Positions 10,090 through 22,079 of a DNA stretch of 64,000 bases are shown piece by piece. Position numbers and translations under genes: made by a program. Numbering within the stretch: position 1 is the first letter of the stretch; each line of letters starts with the position of its first letter. The stretch comes from Turnera subulata (Eukaryota > Streptophyta > Magnoliopsida > Malpighiales > Passifloraceae), in the NCBI GenBank assembly GCA_028386065.3, contig JAKUCV010007375.1:6807-70806 (forward strand). Reading direction: 5' to 3'. The notes under the pieces are model-generated. The model was not told the origin of the DNA. It searched no databases and saw only the letters and a program-made list of their open reading frames with translations.

Positions 10090-11563
10090 TGAGATGGGAA
10101 GGGGCTAGAAATGTGGAAGTTGGTACTTTTTTTTGGGTTGAAAATTTATGGGAATATAAAAATTATTAGTGCCCCCCAATCTCCTCCTCCTCCTAGTTTG
10201 TACCATATACGGAATCATTTGTGGTGCTTTTCTCTTCTCACTTTTCTTTAGGTTGTCCTACTACTGCACACAATATCTGTATCATATCATTTTGATGGTC
10301 CTCTTGATTCCATCCTACGCCTTCCTTTTACTTTGGAAGGCCAACTCGTGTGGTCTGGATGATCGCTTACTCTCAAGGCCCTGGCTTTTTGCCCTTTTGG
10401 AACCACTGTGATTTTAATATTAGTAATTATTTTTCGTTTGTTTTTTTATCTTGACTAATTTGGATTAGGCTCGGATTTGAAGTATGTGAATCAGTCTCAA
10501 GACTCAAACCTAAGACTTCCCTTGAGTGGAACCAACTAACTTGTCAGTTGGACTAACCCCATGGTTAATGGTTAATATTACTGATTATTGAGTCGTGCCC
10601 TATAGCAATGATCGATCACCTTTTGTTTTGTTGGTCAAGAACTGTGCTAGTACCTTACAACAATTGTGGAGGAAGGGACCGGGGAGGTTAAAGTATTATG
10701 AGCAAATATCTCCATTGATTCTCCACCAAACTTTTTGTGCCAGGTTTTTATTGGCATCGGTATTCTCTTCTCCATATTTCTTATAAGCGAATATGCTTTT
10801 CCTAGACCATTTTTTACACTATTGTGAGGCATGTTGTTCGGTTTTGTTTGTCTATAAAACCACAAATTGAAATTGACATGGAAATGGAATATATATATTA
10901 TAAATTTTCATCAACACACCTAACATTGTTAATGGAAACAAACTCTTGCCACATGACAATTTTAAAATCGGATGAACCAATAGATGTAAATTCGCAGTTT
11001 CAGACTCTCAGTGAATTGCAAATGTTGAATACATGGAAATATGGCAAAAAAACAAACGAACTAGGCGATCACCGCATTATGTTTAATAATAGATATTTTT
11101 CATCAGTATTAGTATAGTATGTCCAAGAACGAGGATCTCTAACCAACTAAACCTCATTCGAACTCGTATGTCCGGAGGGAAGGTATATATCATGGGCAAT
11201 CATGCGTTGGAGAGACATTCAAGCGTGACATTGTCACCCTTGGGGGAGGAAATGGTATATCTTATGTATTTAGTTGCGTCCTTGTAACAATATATATATA
11301 TATTTGATTTTAGAACTACTGGGTAGTTGCGTTTATTTCACTAACCTATTAATATAGTTGGATAAGACGTAATGAAATAATACAATTATTCCCACAAATG
11401 TTTTTTATAATGCCATAATTCTGTGACAAAAAAAAATCTATAATATTTGCGCAATGTACTTGCGATTTAGTATACATTAACCAATCAAATTATATACGAA
11501 TTTTGAAAATGGTCAAGGATCTTCTCCTCCTCCGGATTTTGCACGTTTTCATTTTTATTTACT
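10090..11563. other. Intergenic, no gene recognised
   Basis: This stretch has the SAUR upstream region on its left and AT-rich unique sequence after it. Around 10490-10560 there is a short stretch typical of degraded retroposon sequence (ACTCAAACCTAAGACTTCCC and a CAGTTGG motif). No reading frame is convincing. Confidence 0.45.
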
Positions 11564-11948
11564 TAAGACCATCTCCAGTCTCAGGCTCTATCCGGAGGCT
11601 CTATTATTGCCATATCAGCGCCACATCAACGCCACATCAGACAGAGCCTTCACTTACATTTAGAGCCTCTGATATCGTCCAATCATACAGGCTCTATTCG
11701 GAGGCTCTATTGAGGACCCATATGTATATTATATTATTAATCTTACAAATATAATTTTTATTATATACAAATTAAATAATATAATAATAGAGGAAGTAGA
11801 TAGAGGCGGGCTCTCCCGGTCTCTATTTTTAGAGACGGTCTCTTCTATTCACAGAGCCTCTCTTTTTCCTCCAGTGGCGAGACAGACTCTAAATTGCTGA
11901 TATGGCAAATAGAGCCCTGTCATGAAGCCCACACTGGAGATGGTCTAA
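11564..11948 (+). mobile_element. Tourist-like (PIF/Harbinger) MITE, copy 1
   Basis: A 379-bp element (11567-11945) begins GACCATCTCCAGT and ends in the inverse of that. It is flanked on both sides by TAA, the three-base duplication typical of PIF/Harbinger. It has no coding capacity. A nearly identical copy of exactly the same length lies inverted at 29082-29460, flanked by TTA. Inside, degenerate GAGGCTCTATT motifs repeat in both orientations. Confidence 0.88.
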
Positions 11949-13543
11949 AGAACTAACATAATATATCAACCGTTACAAGTTACAACACACTAAAATTTCT
12001 TAGCTTGGTTTATGTGAGTAACGGGCAAAGTCAGGTACAATTACAAGCCTCAGTTATCATCCTCATCCTTATGTTGAAGGATTAGTCATGGAGTTATTCT
12101 TTTGTAATAGATTTAGGGACTTTTATACTTTCAAGCTTGATGTGTTGGTGTATTTTCTATGTAAGTTTTTGAATGAAATGAGTCTACGGTTTCATTAAAA
12201 AAAAAAACATTAGCCTCTTTAAAAAAAAAAACATTAGCCTCTTTGACCACAAAAAAAGAAAAATAATAAAAAGAAAAGAAACAAGAAAAGAAGCCTCCTA
12301 GTGCCAAATAAATTATATGAGAAAAAATCCATGTACGGTAGCCGGTCATCCGTAATCCTATCGCACACTTTCCCAAATAAAAAGCAAGTAGGACCTACCA
12401 CACAATTGGCCATCGATGACTAGGCCCCATAATCAATCACAAAAAATTTCTTAATTGCAAATCTTCAAGTGGCCATGACTAATGCTCATGATCGTGTGCT
12501 ACCCATCCTCGTTCCAACTTTCCATTTATTTTCTTATTTTATCGATTGATAAAGGCTGAGAAAAAAAAAAGTAAAAAACCCTTTTATATTTTTATCCCTC
12601 ATCAACTCGGCTTATGTAAACCTGACGTATAAACGCATGAAAAATCAAGGTTAGAGGACAAGAAAGTTGTGTGTTGTGCAGTGTAGTGATAAGTATTAAA
12701 TTGTTATGGTGGACACACGGCAGCATCGCTTTGATTGGGGCCGTAAAGGAGAAATAGGGAGAGATCTTGGCCGTCCAGATCGAGGAGAATAAGTACAAAA
12801 GCAGTACAAAGGGAAATGGTACCAAGTCAAAGTTGCAGCATTCCAAGTCATTATCCGTACATATGTCCGTGCGTGGTCTCTGCCGGGTCGTCCTTTGATT
12901 GCTAGATAGAGGCAATTTATGTTGATTAGTGGATTAATGGTAAACAAAGCATCAATCATTAGAAAATTAGAGTAGTGGATTAGTGACATGTAGGCGTTGA
13001 GCATCCAGCCTACCATTGCCCCCATTGAGTGTTTCACGCTAAGTGGAAGGTGGGTCATGTCATTAATTTTAATCATAACCATTAAATATGTGCTCGTTCT
13101 TTTCCTTCTCTTTTACTTTTTTATTTGTGTTTGTGATGAAGGCTTATTTGCCTTTTTGACATTAGTAAGAGTTCATGTCGGTATATTTTAAAGCAATTTA
13201 CGATCATTATCATCCACACTTCTCTATCTGTAGTCAGAATTTCCACTTTGGAAGGTCATTTTTTCAGCAATGTCTTTTAACATTAATGAATGTAGCATGA
13301 ACGTCATGCAGCATATTTAATTGCACACGATAACACTTTTTTGTTATTTTAGGTTAAATTTATTCAAAAGCCAGATGTAGCAATGGCCCTCCGGATATAT
13401 CACAATCTCAAAGTTTGCCATTTAATTGCAAGCATTTACAAAGTTCAAACCTACGCACATATGCATTATACAAAACTTTTTGACTTGATCATTTCCCAAC
13501 AAATTTCTCAATTTTTTTCTTGACTCTCCATTTTTTGGATTTT
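11949..13543. other. Intergenic with a polyadenylated retroposed fragment
   Basis: No gene was recognised. Around 11950-12245 the sequence looks like the 3' end of a transcript: a T-rich stretch, TTGAATGAAATGAG, then oligo(A). The segment from oligo(A) to TTAGCCTCTTT is duplicated in tandem at 12197-12243. The rest is AT-rich unique sequence. Confidence 0.45.
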
Positions 13544-13686
13544 AAAGAGATTTATTAATGGGTTATCATATATTCTAGCAGAAAACGGGGGCGCGTGGCG
13601 CGCTTGAAAATCTCTCAAATTGAAACTTTCTTTTTTTCTGGGTGTTCGTTTGTGCTTTTTTACAAACACTTGGTGGGTAATTGGGG

Positions 13687-15363
13687 ATGGTAACTGGGGA
13701 CCCTCCTTCCCTTGAGGGAGGAGGAGAAGGTGATAAGAGTGATGAAGATAGGCATGGGCATAGTCATAAGAAGGTGTGTTTAGGATGTGGGGTAAGTGGT
13801 GTGAGTTTTGAGCGTGGAGCTAGTGGGGACTTGGGTGAGGGCTCTGGTGAGACTGCAAGGCGCAAGACCTCCTTCAAAGAGCTGTTGCTTGGGAGAGTAG
13901 AGCTGGACTCGGAGATGGAGGATCTTCCGGAGGAACAGGTATATGATGATATTATGTCTGATTCTGAAGATGAACTTGAGGACTCGGAATGTCCTGCGAT
14001 CCGATTCTCGGCGGTGAAAAAGAGGTATCTCTACAGTCGTTGGAAGAATGCTATCATTGTGAAGGTGCTGGGAAAAAGGGTTGGGTATCGATTTCTCCGA
14101 AATCGCCTGAATATGTTGTGGTCAACACGTCGTCCTTATACCCTCGCTGCTATGGGTAATGACTTTTTCCTGGTTAATTTTGCCTGTGATGAAGACTATG
14201 AGAGTGTTCTTGCTGGGGGACCGTATACGGTGGCAGATCACTATCTTACTGTGAGGAAGTGGCACCTAGGCTTTGACCCTTTTGAGGCTTCAATCGATCC
14301 TGTTGCTGTTTGGGTTCATGTTCCATACTTAGGAATGGAGTTTTATGAAAATAAAACTCTATTTTGCATTGGTAATATGCAGGACAAGACTTTGAGAGTG
14401 GATCGGGCTACGTTAGCTGAGGAGAGAGCTGAGTTTGCGAAGGTGTGTGTTGAGGTGGATTTAACCAAACCTTTGGTTGCTAAATTCCGTACTGGGAGGA
14501 AGGTATGAAGGGTTGAATATGAGGGCATACATTCAATCTGTTTTGGGTGTGGCCTTTATGGATATAAGGAAGAGGTGTGCCCGAATGCCAAGTCTAAGCC
14601 TGATGACAGAATTTATGAGGGGCATGATGAACAGCCGGTGAAACCTTATTACTATCAGGGAGCTGCTAATCGTAGAGCACGTCCTGAGGTATTGGAGGTC
14701 AGGGGGCAGTGGATGTTAGTGCAGAAGCGAGCTAGAAACAGAAGAAATCCCCAACAACAGCAACCTGGGAAGCAAATGGACTCAAGGAAGTCACGATTTG
14801 ATGTGTTGGATGGGCTGGAGGAAGACAATGTGAGGGATGGGGTATCTGTTGTGCCTGAGGTATCGCGTGTTGTGCAGGGGAGACCAGAGGCTTCTGGGAG
14901 AGATGCGGCTTCAGCTCCGAAAGGTAAGAAAAGCAATGTGGAAAAATCTAAAAATGTTGTGGATGCTACTATCCCTGAGGTTCCTAGGATGAAGGATGAA
15001 GGCAAAGTAGTCAGAATTGGTGGCGGTAAAGCTATTTTATTAAAGGAAAAGGCTATTGGGCCTTTGAAGGATATAACTAATGCTGGGAAGGCAATACAAG
15101 TTAGTGGCTCATCTAATTCTAAAAGTTGTGCTGTCGTTGATCCTGGATGTGCATCAAATTCTGTTATGGAACAGGCTAGGAAAGGAAGTGACAGTATTAA
15201 TGGTGAAATCATGAGCTCGGGTAGACCACCTGATCTAGGTAATAAGGAGATGGGATTATGTAGCAAACAGATTATTGTTACTGGAGTGTCTTCTGGTGAA
15301 GATTGTATGGTGAGGGATAAGGCATATGCTCCCTCTGATCTTTTTGATCCTTGTGTTGATTGA
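13687..15363 (+). pseudogene. LINE ORF1 (DUF4283 and zinc knuckle), one in-frame stop
   Basis: The frame runs from the ATG at 13687 (an upstream TTG is not a likely start) to TGA at 15361-15363, 558 codons, broken only by TGA at 14506. The N-terminal part is acidic. Residues of about 105-270 are the DUF4283 domain (for example YLYSRWKNAIIVKVLGK and AVWVHVPYL). Just after the broken codon comes the knuckle CFGCGLYGYKEEVC, in which the usual His is replaced by Tyr. The rest is a basic, Gln-rich tail. In relatives the protein binds element RNA. The ORF2 start lies 24 bases downstream of the ORF1 stop. Confidence 0.85.
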
Positions 15364-15386
15364 GTGTCTTTTTTGGGATAGTACCT

Positions 15387-18300
15387 ATGATAAATAAAGT
15401 GTTATATTGGAATTGCTGTGGAGCCAAAAGTAAACGGTTCCATGGGATTTTGAATGATTTTATGAGATTGTATGACCCTGATTTGGTGGTTCTTGCTGAA
15501 CCAAAAATTAGTGGTGATGTTGTTGAGAATGTGGTTCGTAGACTTGGATTGGATTAGGTTGCTTGCGTTCATGCTTGTGGTTTTTCTGGGGGCATCTAGA
15601 TCCTGAGCAGAAGGAATATTACTGGGTTTGTGGTATTGGAATCTAATCCCCAATATATTAATGCCAAGATTTTTGAGAGAGATGGGAATGTTTGGTTTTT
15701 AACCCTAGTTTATGTGAATCCGCATGCTAGCCTAAAAGAGCAGTTCTGGGTGGATTTGCATAGAATTAGTAGTGAGATTGATCGTCCATGGGCAGTTTTG
15801 GGTGATTTTAATGATATTTTGTTGGTAGAGGAAAAGAGGGGTGGTCTGCCGGCTGATGTTGGTCGTTGTTTGTGGTTTAAGGATAAACTTGAGGATTGCA
15901 ATCTTGTGGATGCGGGTGCAGTAGGTCGTAAGTTTACATGGCGGGGCCCTAAAAGAGCGGGTTTAAACAGGATCTTTGAAAGATTAGATCGATTGGTATG
16001 TACACACAATGGCGTTTGTATTTTCCTGAAGCTGTGATTTGGAATTTGCCACGTGTGAAGTCGGATCATCATCCTGTCCTATTGACCCTACAGATTGCTC
16101 TAGGGAGTTCTGTTAAGATCTCACCTTTCAGATTTGAAGCGGCTTGGCTCTTGTATGAGTCCTTCCAGGAGGTGTTGGAAAATAATTGGAAGACGGGTTC
16201 TCATGTGGCAGAGGCTTTACTGAGTCTTCAAAAAACACTTGAGGAAATGGAATAAAGAGGTCTTTGGTAACATCTTTTACCGCAAGAGACGATTATTGGC
16301 AAGACTAAATGGAGTGCAGAGAGAGCTTGTTGTTCGTGCTAATCCCTTCTTGTATAAATTAGAAGAGGAGTTGTTGGTTGAGTATCACAGTACATTGGCA
16401 CAAGAGGAGATCCTCTGGCATAAAAAATCTCGTTTAAAATGGCTTATAGAGGGTGATAGAAATACTTGTTTTTATCACCTCTCAACGATTATGAGAAGGA
16501 GAAAGAACAGGGTGATTGCTTTGAAGGATAATAATGGAGAATGGATTTGGGATGAACAGGAACTCCAATCTTATGCTGTGAAGTTTTTTAAAGAGTTATA
16601 CTCAAAGGAGGAATCTGGTCAGCAAGTTTTATATACTAGTAAAATATTTCCTGAAATTGATCAAGGTATGATGGACCAATTTAGATTAGGATATCACTGA
16701 TGAGGACATTGTGGCTGCGATTAAGCAATTGGGACCATTGAAGGCGCCTGGTTCAGATGGTTTCCAAGCTATTTTCTTTCAGTCTCAATGGAAGATAATG
16801 GGAGCTGATGTTTTAAACTTTGTTAGAGAATTCTTTGTTGGGAGAGAGGACTTGAGGAAAGTAAACAATACCTATCTTGTACTAATCCCAATGGTTTCTA
16901 TTCCTGATGATATTCGGCAATTTAGGCCTATTAGCTTATGTAATGTGAGCTACAAGATTATTTCTAAGGTCCTTGTAAATTTGGTAAAGCCTCTCCTGCC
17001 TTCTATCATTAGTGAGAATCAAAATAGTTTTATAGCAGGAAGACAGATTATGGATAACATCATAGTTGCACAAGAAATTATGCATTCTATGAGAGGGAAA
17101 GAGAAGGCAAAGAAGTATATGGCCTTGAAGATTGACTTGGCAAAGGCGTATGATAGACTTGATTGGGACTTTGTGGAGTTGACCTTGCAGGAAATTGGAT
17201 TGCCAGAAAAACTTTTTTAGCTAATTATGTCCTGTGTGCGGAGCCCTTCTATGCAATTGTTATTGAATGGAGCTGCTTCTGAGACCTTTTATCCATCCAC
17301 GGGGTTAAGACAAGGGGATCCCCTATCCCCTTATTTATTTGTTATCTATACGGATAAACTGTCTCATATTATCTCTGATGCTGTGCAGGACAATAGATGA
17401 AGACCTTTCAGGTTTGGCTTTTGTGGTCCTCGGATATCACATCTACTGTTTGCAGATGATCTAATGCTCTTTGTTGAAGCATCTTTGTAGCAAGTAAAGG
17501 GTGGTGAGAAGCTGTTTGGAGTTGTTTTGTAATGCTTCAGGTCAGCAAGTTAGTGTGGAAAAGTCCAGAATTCTTTTCTCTGAAAATGTTCCGATGGTGG
17601 ACTGTAGAAGATGGACTGATGAATGCGGATTTATTCTTACTAAAGACATTGGTAAGTACTTGGGGGTGCCTCTCCTTCATGGAAGAGTCACTAAGAGCAC
17701 TTATGGGGGTATTGTGGAAAGAGTGAACCAAAATTTGGCTAAATGGAAGGTGTATACCTTATCATTTACTGGAAGAGTGACTTTATGCCAATCTGTTCTT
17801 GGTGCCATTCCTAGTTTTACCATGCAAAGTACGGCTCTTCCTAGTAGTGTGTGTGATGAGATAGATAGACTTTGCAGAAGATTTATCTGGGGTGGAGAGG
17901 AGAATAAAAGAAAGCTTCATTTGGTGAGATGGGATGTTGTGTGTCAACCAAAGAAGGTGGGAGGATTAGGTCTTCGTGAAATGAGGAGTAACAATGAGGC
18001 TTTTTTATTAAAATTAATTTAGACTATGATCACAGAGCCTGATAAGCTTTGGGTGCAGGTGCTCATGGCAAAATATTGGAAGAAAGTTGGTGAGGAATGG
18101 TGTATGAAGGATAGCCGTGTAACCTCTCATCTGTGTCGAAACTTAAGAGGATTGTGGGAGAAATTTGAAGGGGGGTTGAGATGGGTAGTGTCAAATGGTC
18201 AGGATGTGGAATTCTAAAGAGATTTATGGGTGGAGAAACATGGATATTTAATTGATGAACTTGATCAGCCTCTTGACTCGGGAGAAGTAAATAGAAAGGT

Positions 18301-19523
18301 ATTGGAGTTTGTCAATGAGGAGGGCCTGTGGGATGTTGAGGAGCTAAGGAGACGATTACCTGAGCTGACTGTCCAGAAAATTCTTGCTATTTGTCCTTCT
18401 TGTGCAGATGCGCCTGAGGATTTTGTGGCTTGGTCGAATGGAAAAAATGGTCAATTCTCTATTGGGGCTGCTTATAAATTCTTGAATGCAGATAAGTGGG
18501 GGGAGGAGAGCCTAATTTGGAGATTGATTTGGAATTGGGATGGGCCTCAGCGTATTAGGTCGTTCTTATGGCTTGTTGCTCATGAGAGAATCCTGACCAA
18601 TGTACAGAGACAAAAAAGAGGTCTGGCTTTATTGGATAAATGCCCTCGCTGTGTTCTTAATTGTGAGAGTGTTATTCATGTTTTACGTGATTGTGTGGAG
18701 GCTAGACAAATATGGGAGGGTGTTATTCATGAATTTGAGGTGGCTGAATCATTCTTTGATGGTGTATTAAGTGATTGGCTTGTCAGTAATATCTCTGGTT
18801 GTATTGTTGGCAGTCGAAGGGAGGATTGGAAGGTTGTGTGCTGGTTCATTTGGAAACATAGGAATAGCAGGATTTTTTTGCCCCGAGAATCCAATGGATG
18901 TTGAGGATTGCTTACGAGCATGTAAGCTCTTCCTGAAGGAATTGAAGGCATGTAGTGGCCGAGATGTTAATAAGAGGGTGATGAAGGAGGTGAGGTTAAT
19001 CTCTTGGAAAAGACTGAATGTGCGATGGATTAAAGTAAACACAGATGGGGTGAGTAGAGGTAATCCTAGGCGTGCTGGTATTGGAGGGATTATTAGGGAT
19101 GCTGATGGTAGATATCTCTCAGCCTTTGTTGGTGGAATTGGTTGGTGTAATGCATTAAGAGCTGAACTTTGGGCAGCCATTTCATTGGAAATGGCCTGGG
19201 ATATGGGTGAAAAGAAGGTTGAGTTGGAGTTGGACTCATATGCAGCAGTCTCGCTACTTTGGAAAATGCCTCAATACAATAATGACTTGAGTGCTTTGTG
19301 TCGCTCAATTAATTGCTTACTTGATAGGGATTGGGAAGTGGTAATTCAACATACTTATAGGGAGGTTAATGCTTGTGCCGACTTTTATGCTAATAGGGGT
19401 ATTGAAATGATAGGGTATACTGAGAAATATTCAACTAGTTGTAAAGAGATTAGTTCGCTTTTGTTGTTGGATCTGGTGGGCGTTTCTGCCCCCAAGAGTT
19501 GTTTCTGCCCCCAAGAGTTGTAA
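15387..19523 (+). pseudogene. LINE ORF2 (endonuclease, reverse transcriptase, RNase H), disrupted
   Basis: The order of domains is readable through three frames. The endonuclease spans 15387-16080 (WNCCG, GDFNDI, SDHHPV). Reverse transcriptase spans 16690-17500, with KAPGSDGF, FRPISLCN, LKIDLAKAYDRLDW, GLRQGDPLSPYLF and the catalytic FADD. zf-RVT spans about 18460-18700. RNase H spans 19030-19410 (VNTDGVSRGNP, LELDSYAAV, REVNACAD). In-frame stops lie at 15555, 15597, 17218, 17398, 17488, 18020 and 18215. Frame shifts lie near 16000, 16240, 16690, 17500 and 18880. Every stop can be explained by one C-to-T or G-to-A change (mainly TGG or CAG codons) except perhaps TAA at 18215, which needs two from TGG. 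That fits decay by cytosine deamination. Confidence 0.88.
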
Positions 19524-19589
19524 ATGCTGGTTAATGAAATAAAAGGCCTTTGAGCCCCTATTTTAACCCAAAAAAAAGAGATTTATTAA

Positions 19590-22079
19590 ATTGCAAATCC
19601 GAAAGCATTGAAGGTGGTGCATATAGTTTTGTAGTATTGACGATATTTTCACAGAAAAGTGCATCATGCTTTGAAAAAAAAAATGAATTAAGTTTTGAAT
19701 TTGGAACATTCAAACTTTGCCCGAGAAATAGAACAAGTTCTATGTGAAAGAAATAAGGATGATCCGAAGTCCAAAACATTAATTCTTTACCTTTTTTTTA
19801 ATAGTAATTCTTCACCTTTAGATGTGGCAACATTGAAGTTTTTTTTTTTTTCCCGTTATTGGTCTGATTATTGTACTTGCAATTTCTTTTATCTTGCATC
19901 TTGTATATACAACATTTTTTCCTGTCGAATTGTATATACAACATGTACATTTTTGGAATGACAATCTTATGAGTGAGCCCACTAGTTCTTCATTCTAAAT
20001 CAATTAGTGTTTAAGGCTTTAATAGTCACGCCTAATAAAAAGATCAAGAGCAAACAACTTGTACATTGCCATCAGGACCTTCCAGTAAACTTCACCCAAA
20101 AGCTAGTATTCAAGTGGGTTCCTAGTAGTTAGTCCAAAAAAAATTAGGCATGATTTCAAATCAGATTTCAGATTATTCGCAAATATGAATGAAAAAAGAA
20201 GAAAAAAAAAGAAGAAGTTAGGCACCAACAACAGCACTCGATCGAATATCAACAGTTGTCAATTTAATTAGACAAGAAATTCATCAAAACCAAAAGGATC
20301 TAGTGGAGTATATCTCTCGAGCCATTGTCGACCCAAAAGATTCGAAAGATTTTAAAGAAGCAAAGGCATAAGAGAGGAATGGTGCATGGAGGGACCGTCC
20401 TCTCCTCTCTCTTTGCCTTTACCATAAATTGATGTCTTTGGTATCAAAGACCTTGACTCACATGCCCACTGGCCGGTGGTGGCGCACTTTTGTCTCTAAC
20501 CAACAACATGCCTATCCTATTATACTACAGCCTTCCTTCTCTCCAAATACTATCTACCACTCGAAACTACCACCAGTATCCCCATATCTCCAAATAGAAC
20601 CCTCCTCTAATAGTGTCCAAAATTTCTTCCCTTTCTCTATCACTAAATATTCCCTAGGCTTTGCATGCAGTACACCACAATCTGTATATGTCTCTAATCA
20701 TGATGAAATGAATCATGACCTGCCACTCTTTCTGGTATTTGGTCGGTGCCCACACCATTATAGTATATCCTAGAGCACGTCTTGTTGTGATCCTTTGAGT
20801 AGCTGCAAAACAAAATGTCTAGAAGATGGTGCTACATTAGTTTACTTTAAGCCTTGGCTTCTGCTATCAGACAGGAAGTCAATTGCATCTCCTTGTTCGT
20901 TTGTCGAGGAAAACAAAAGACCCTTGCCCCAAGGAAGGGTTAAGTTGTACGTATACAATTACACATATACTTAAAGCTCAACTTCCCTCGTGACAGAAAA
21001 AAACAAAAGAGCTAAGACTTCTTTAAGACTTCTATACGGATTTGTACCAATCTAGCACTAGGCAAACTAAAAAAATGAGCACCATCCAAAACTATACATC
21101 GTCGATTCTGAATGTTAGTACTTCTTTAAGCCTCGGCGTTGGTTTTATTTTTATCTAAGAAAATGAAGGACCCTTCTTAACAAGAGAAAAAAATAATGAC
21201 ACTTGTCCCAAGTATATAGCTCTCCTTCTCTCGTCGTGACCAAAGAAACAGATCGAAGCAACCGTACTTCTTTAAGCCCTTTCCCCTACGTGTACTCATC
21301 TAAACAGCAGGCAAACTAAAATTGACCATCCAAATGTAATTATAAAGGGTATATTTATTTATGCCTTCTCCGTCCACATGTCATCCAATAGTAATCAAAC
21401 TAATGATAATCACACAAAAAATGTATTTGATAAACCAACACCACAATAAGTTGAATTTTTTTACCAATAAATTAATAGATATTTTTTTTTCCGGAATAAT
21501 TAGTAAATATTGTGAGATAGTGATTTGTTTGTGCTTGATATGTTTGTCCATATTATTAAGTAATGCGCCTGCTGGCGATTCTGGTCCATCCAACACAGCT
21601 TCCCCATTCCTCACCCCCTTAAACGCAAACAATCAGTTAACATCTGTAAATATCAGAACCAATAGTAACAACAAAAACATTTTAATTGTGATGAATGATC
21701 TTGTCTATGTTTTTGGTAGGGGAAATAAATGTTTCACAATAATATCTGTTTTAAGTATTCGGGTCAGCCCATTTCACTTATACCACTGTGGGTAGTTTCG
21801 GGCTTTTGGTAGTATTGTTGGCCTGCAATGCCATTGCCAGGAATATTAGGCTTTTGAATTTGGTTTGGTTCTTGGGCTACATTGGCCTCTACTCTTGTAC
21901 AAATTCATCTATCGTTTTTTTCCCGCCTTAATAACAACCACTGCTGGGTTTACAGTTACACTAATTCGATAAAGCCACAACAAATGATGTCTATCATCTC
22001 ATGGTCAAAGAGATTTTTCCTGAGTTAATCACAAATGCACCTTACTGTGTCCGGCTAGTTGTCTCCGGATAGCAAACAC
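19590..22079. other. Intergenic, containing a diverged segmental duplication
   Basis: No gene is convincing. At 20846-21095 and 21126-21335 the same order of motifs occurs twice: TTAAGCC, a CTCGTGAC-type motif, ACTTCTTTAAG, AGGCAAACTAAA and ACCATCCAAA. This looks like an old tandem duplication. The right end contains the PPR gene's leader. Confidence 0.45.

Larger units (their letters stand above)
13544..19589 (+). mobile_element. Full-length L1-like LINE with 15-bp target duplication
   Basis: The element spans 13559-19574 (6.0 kb). AAAGAGATTTATTAA occurs immediately before it (13544-13558) and immediately after its short A tail (19575-19589). This perfect target-site duplication fixes both ends. 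It has two consecutive genes, ORF1 with an RNA-binding-type DUF4283 and a zinc knuckle, and ORF2 with endonuclease, reverse transcriptase, zf-RVT and a C-terminal RNase H. That is the layout of plant L1-clade elements. Both genes are broken by stops and shifts, so the copy is inactive. A 19-base tandem duplication (GTTTCTGCCCCCAAGAGTT) marks the end of ORF2 at about 19482-19519. Confidence 0.92.

Noticed and set aside
12592..13082. Two minus-strand frames of 107 and 128 codons
   Set aside because: They overlap each other in different frames, have no motif, and look like chance openings.
21361..21795. 144-codon frame before the PPR gene
   Set aside because: The amino-acid composition is that of random AT-rich DNA, and no domain can be seen.
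22059..22079. Longer start for the PPR gene
   Set aside because: The extension begins with TTG, which is not a normal plant start. The first ATG is at 22080.
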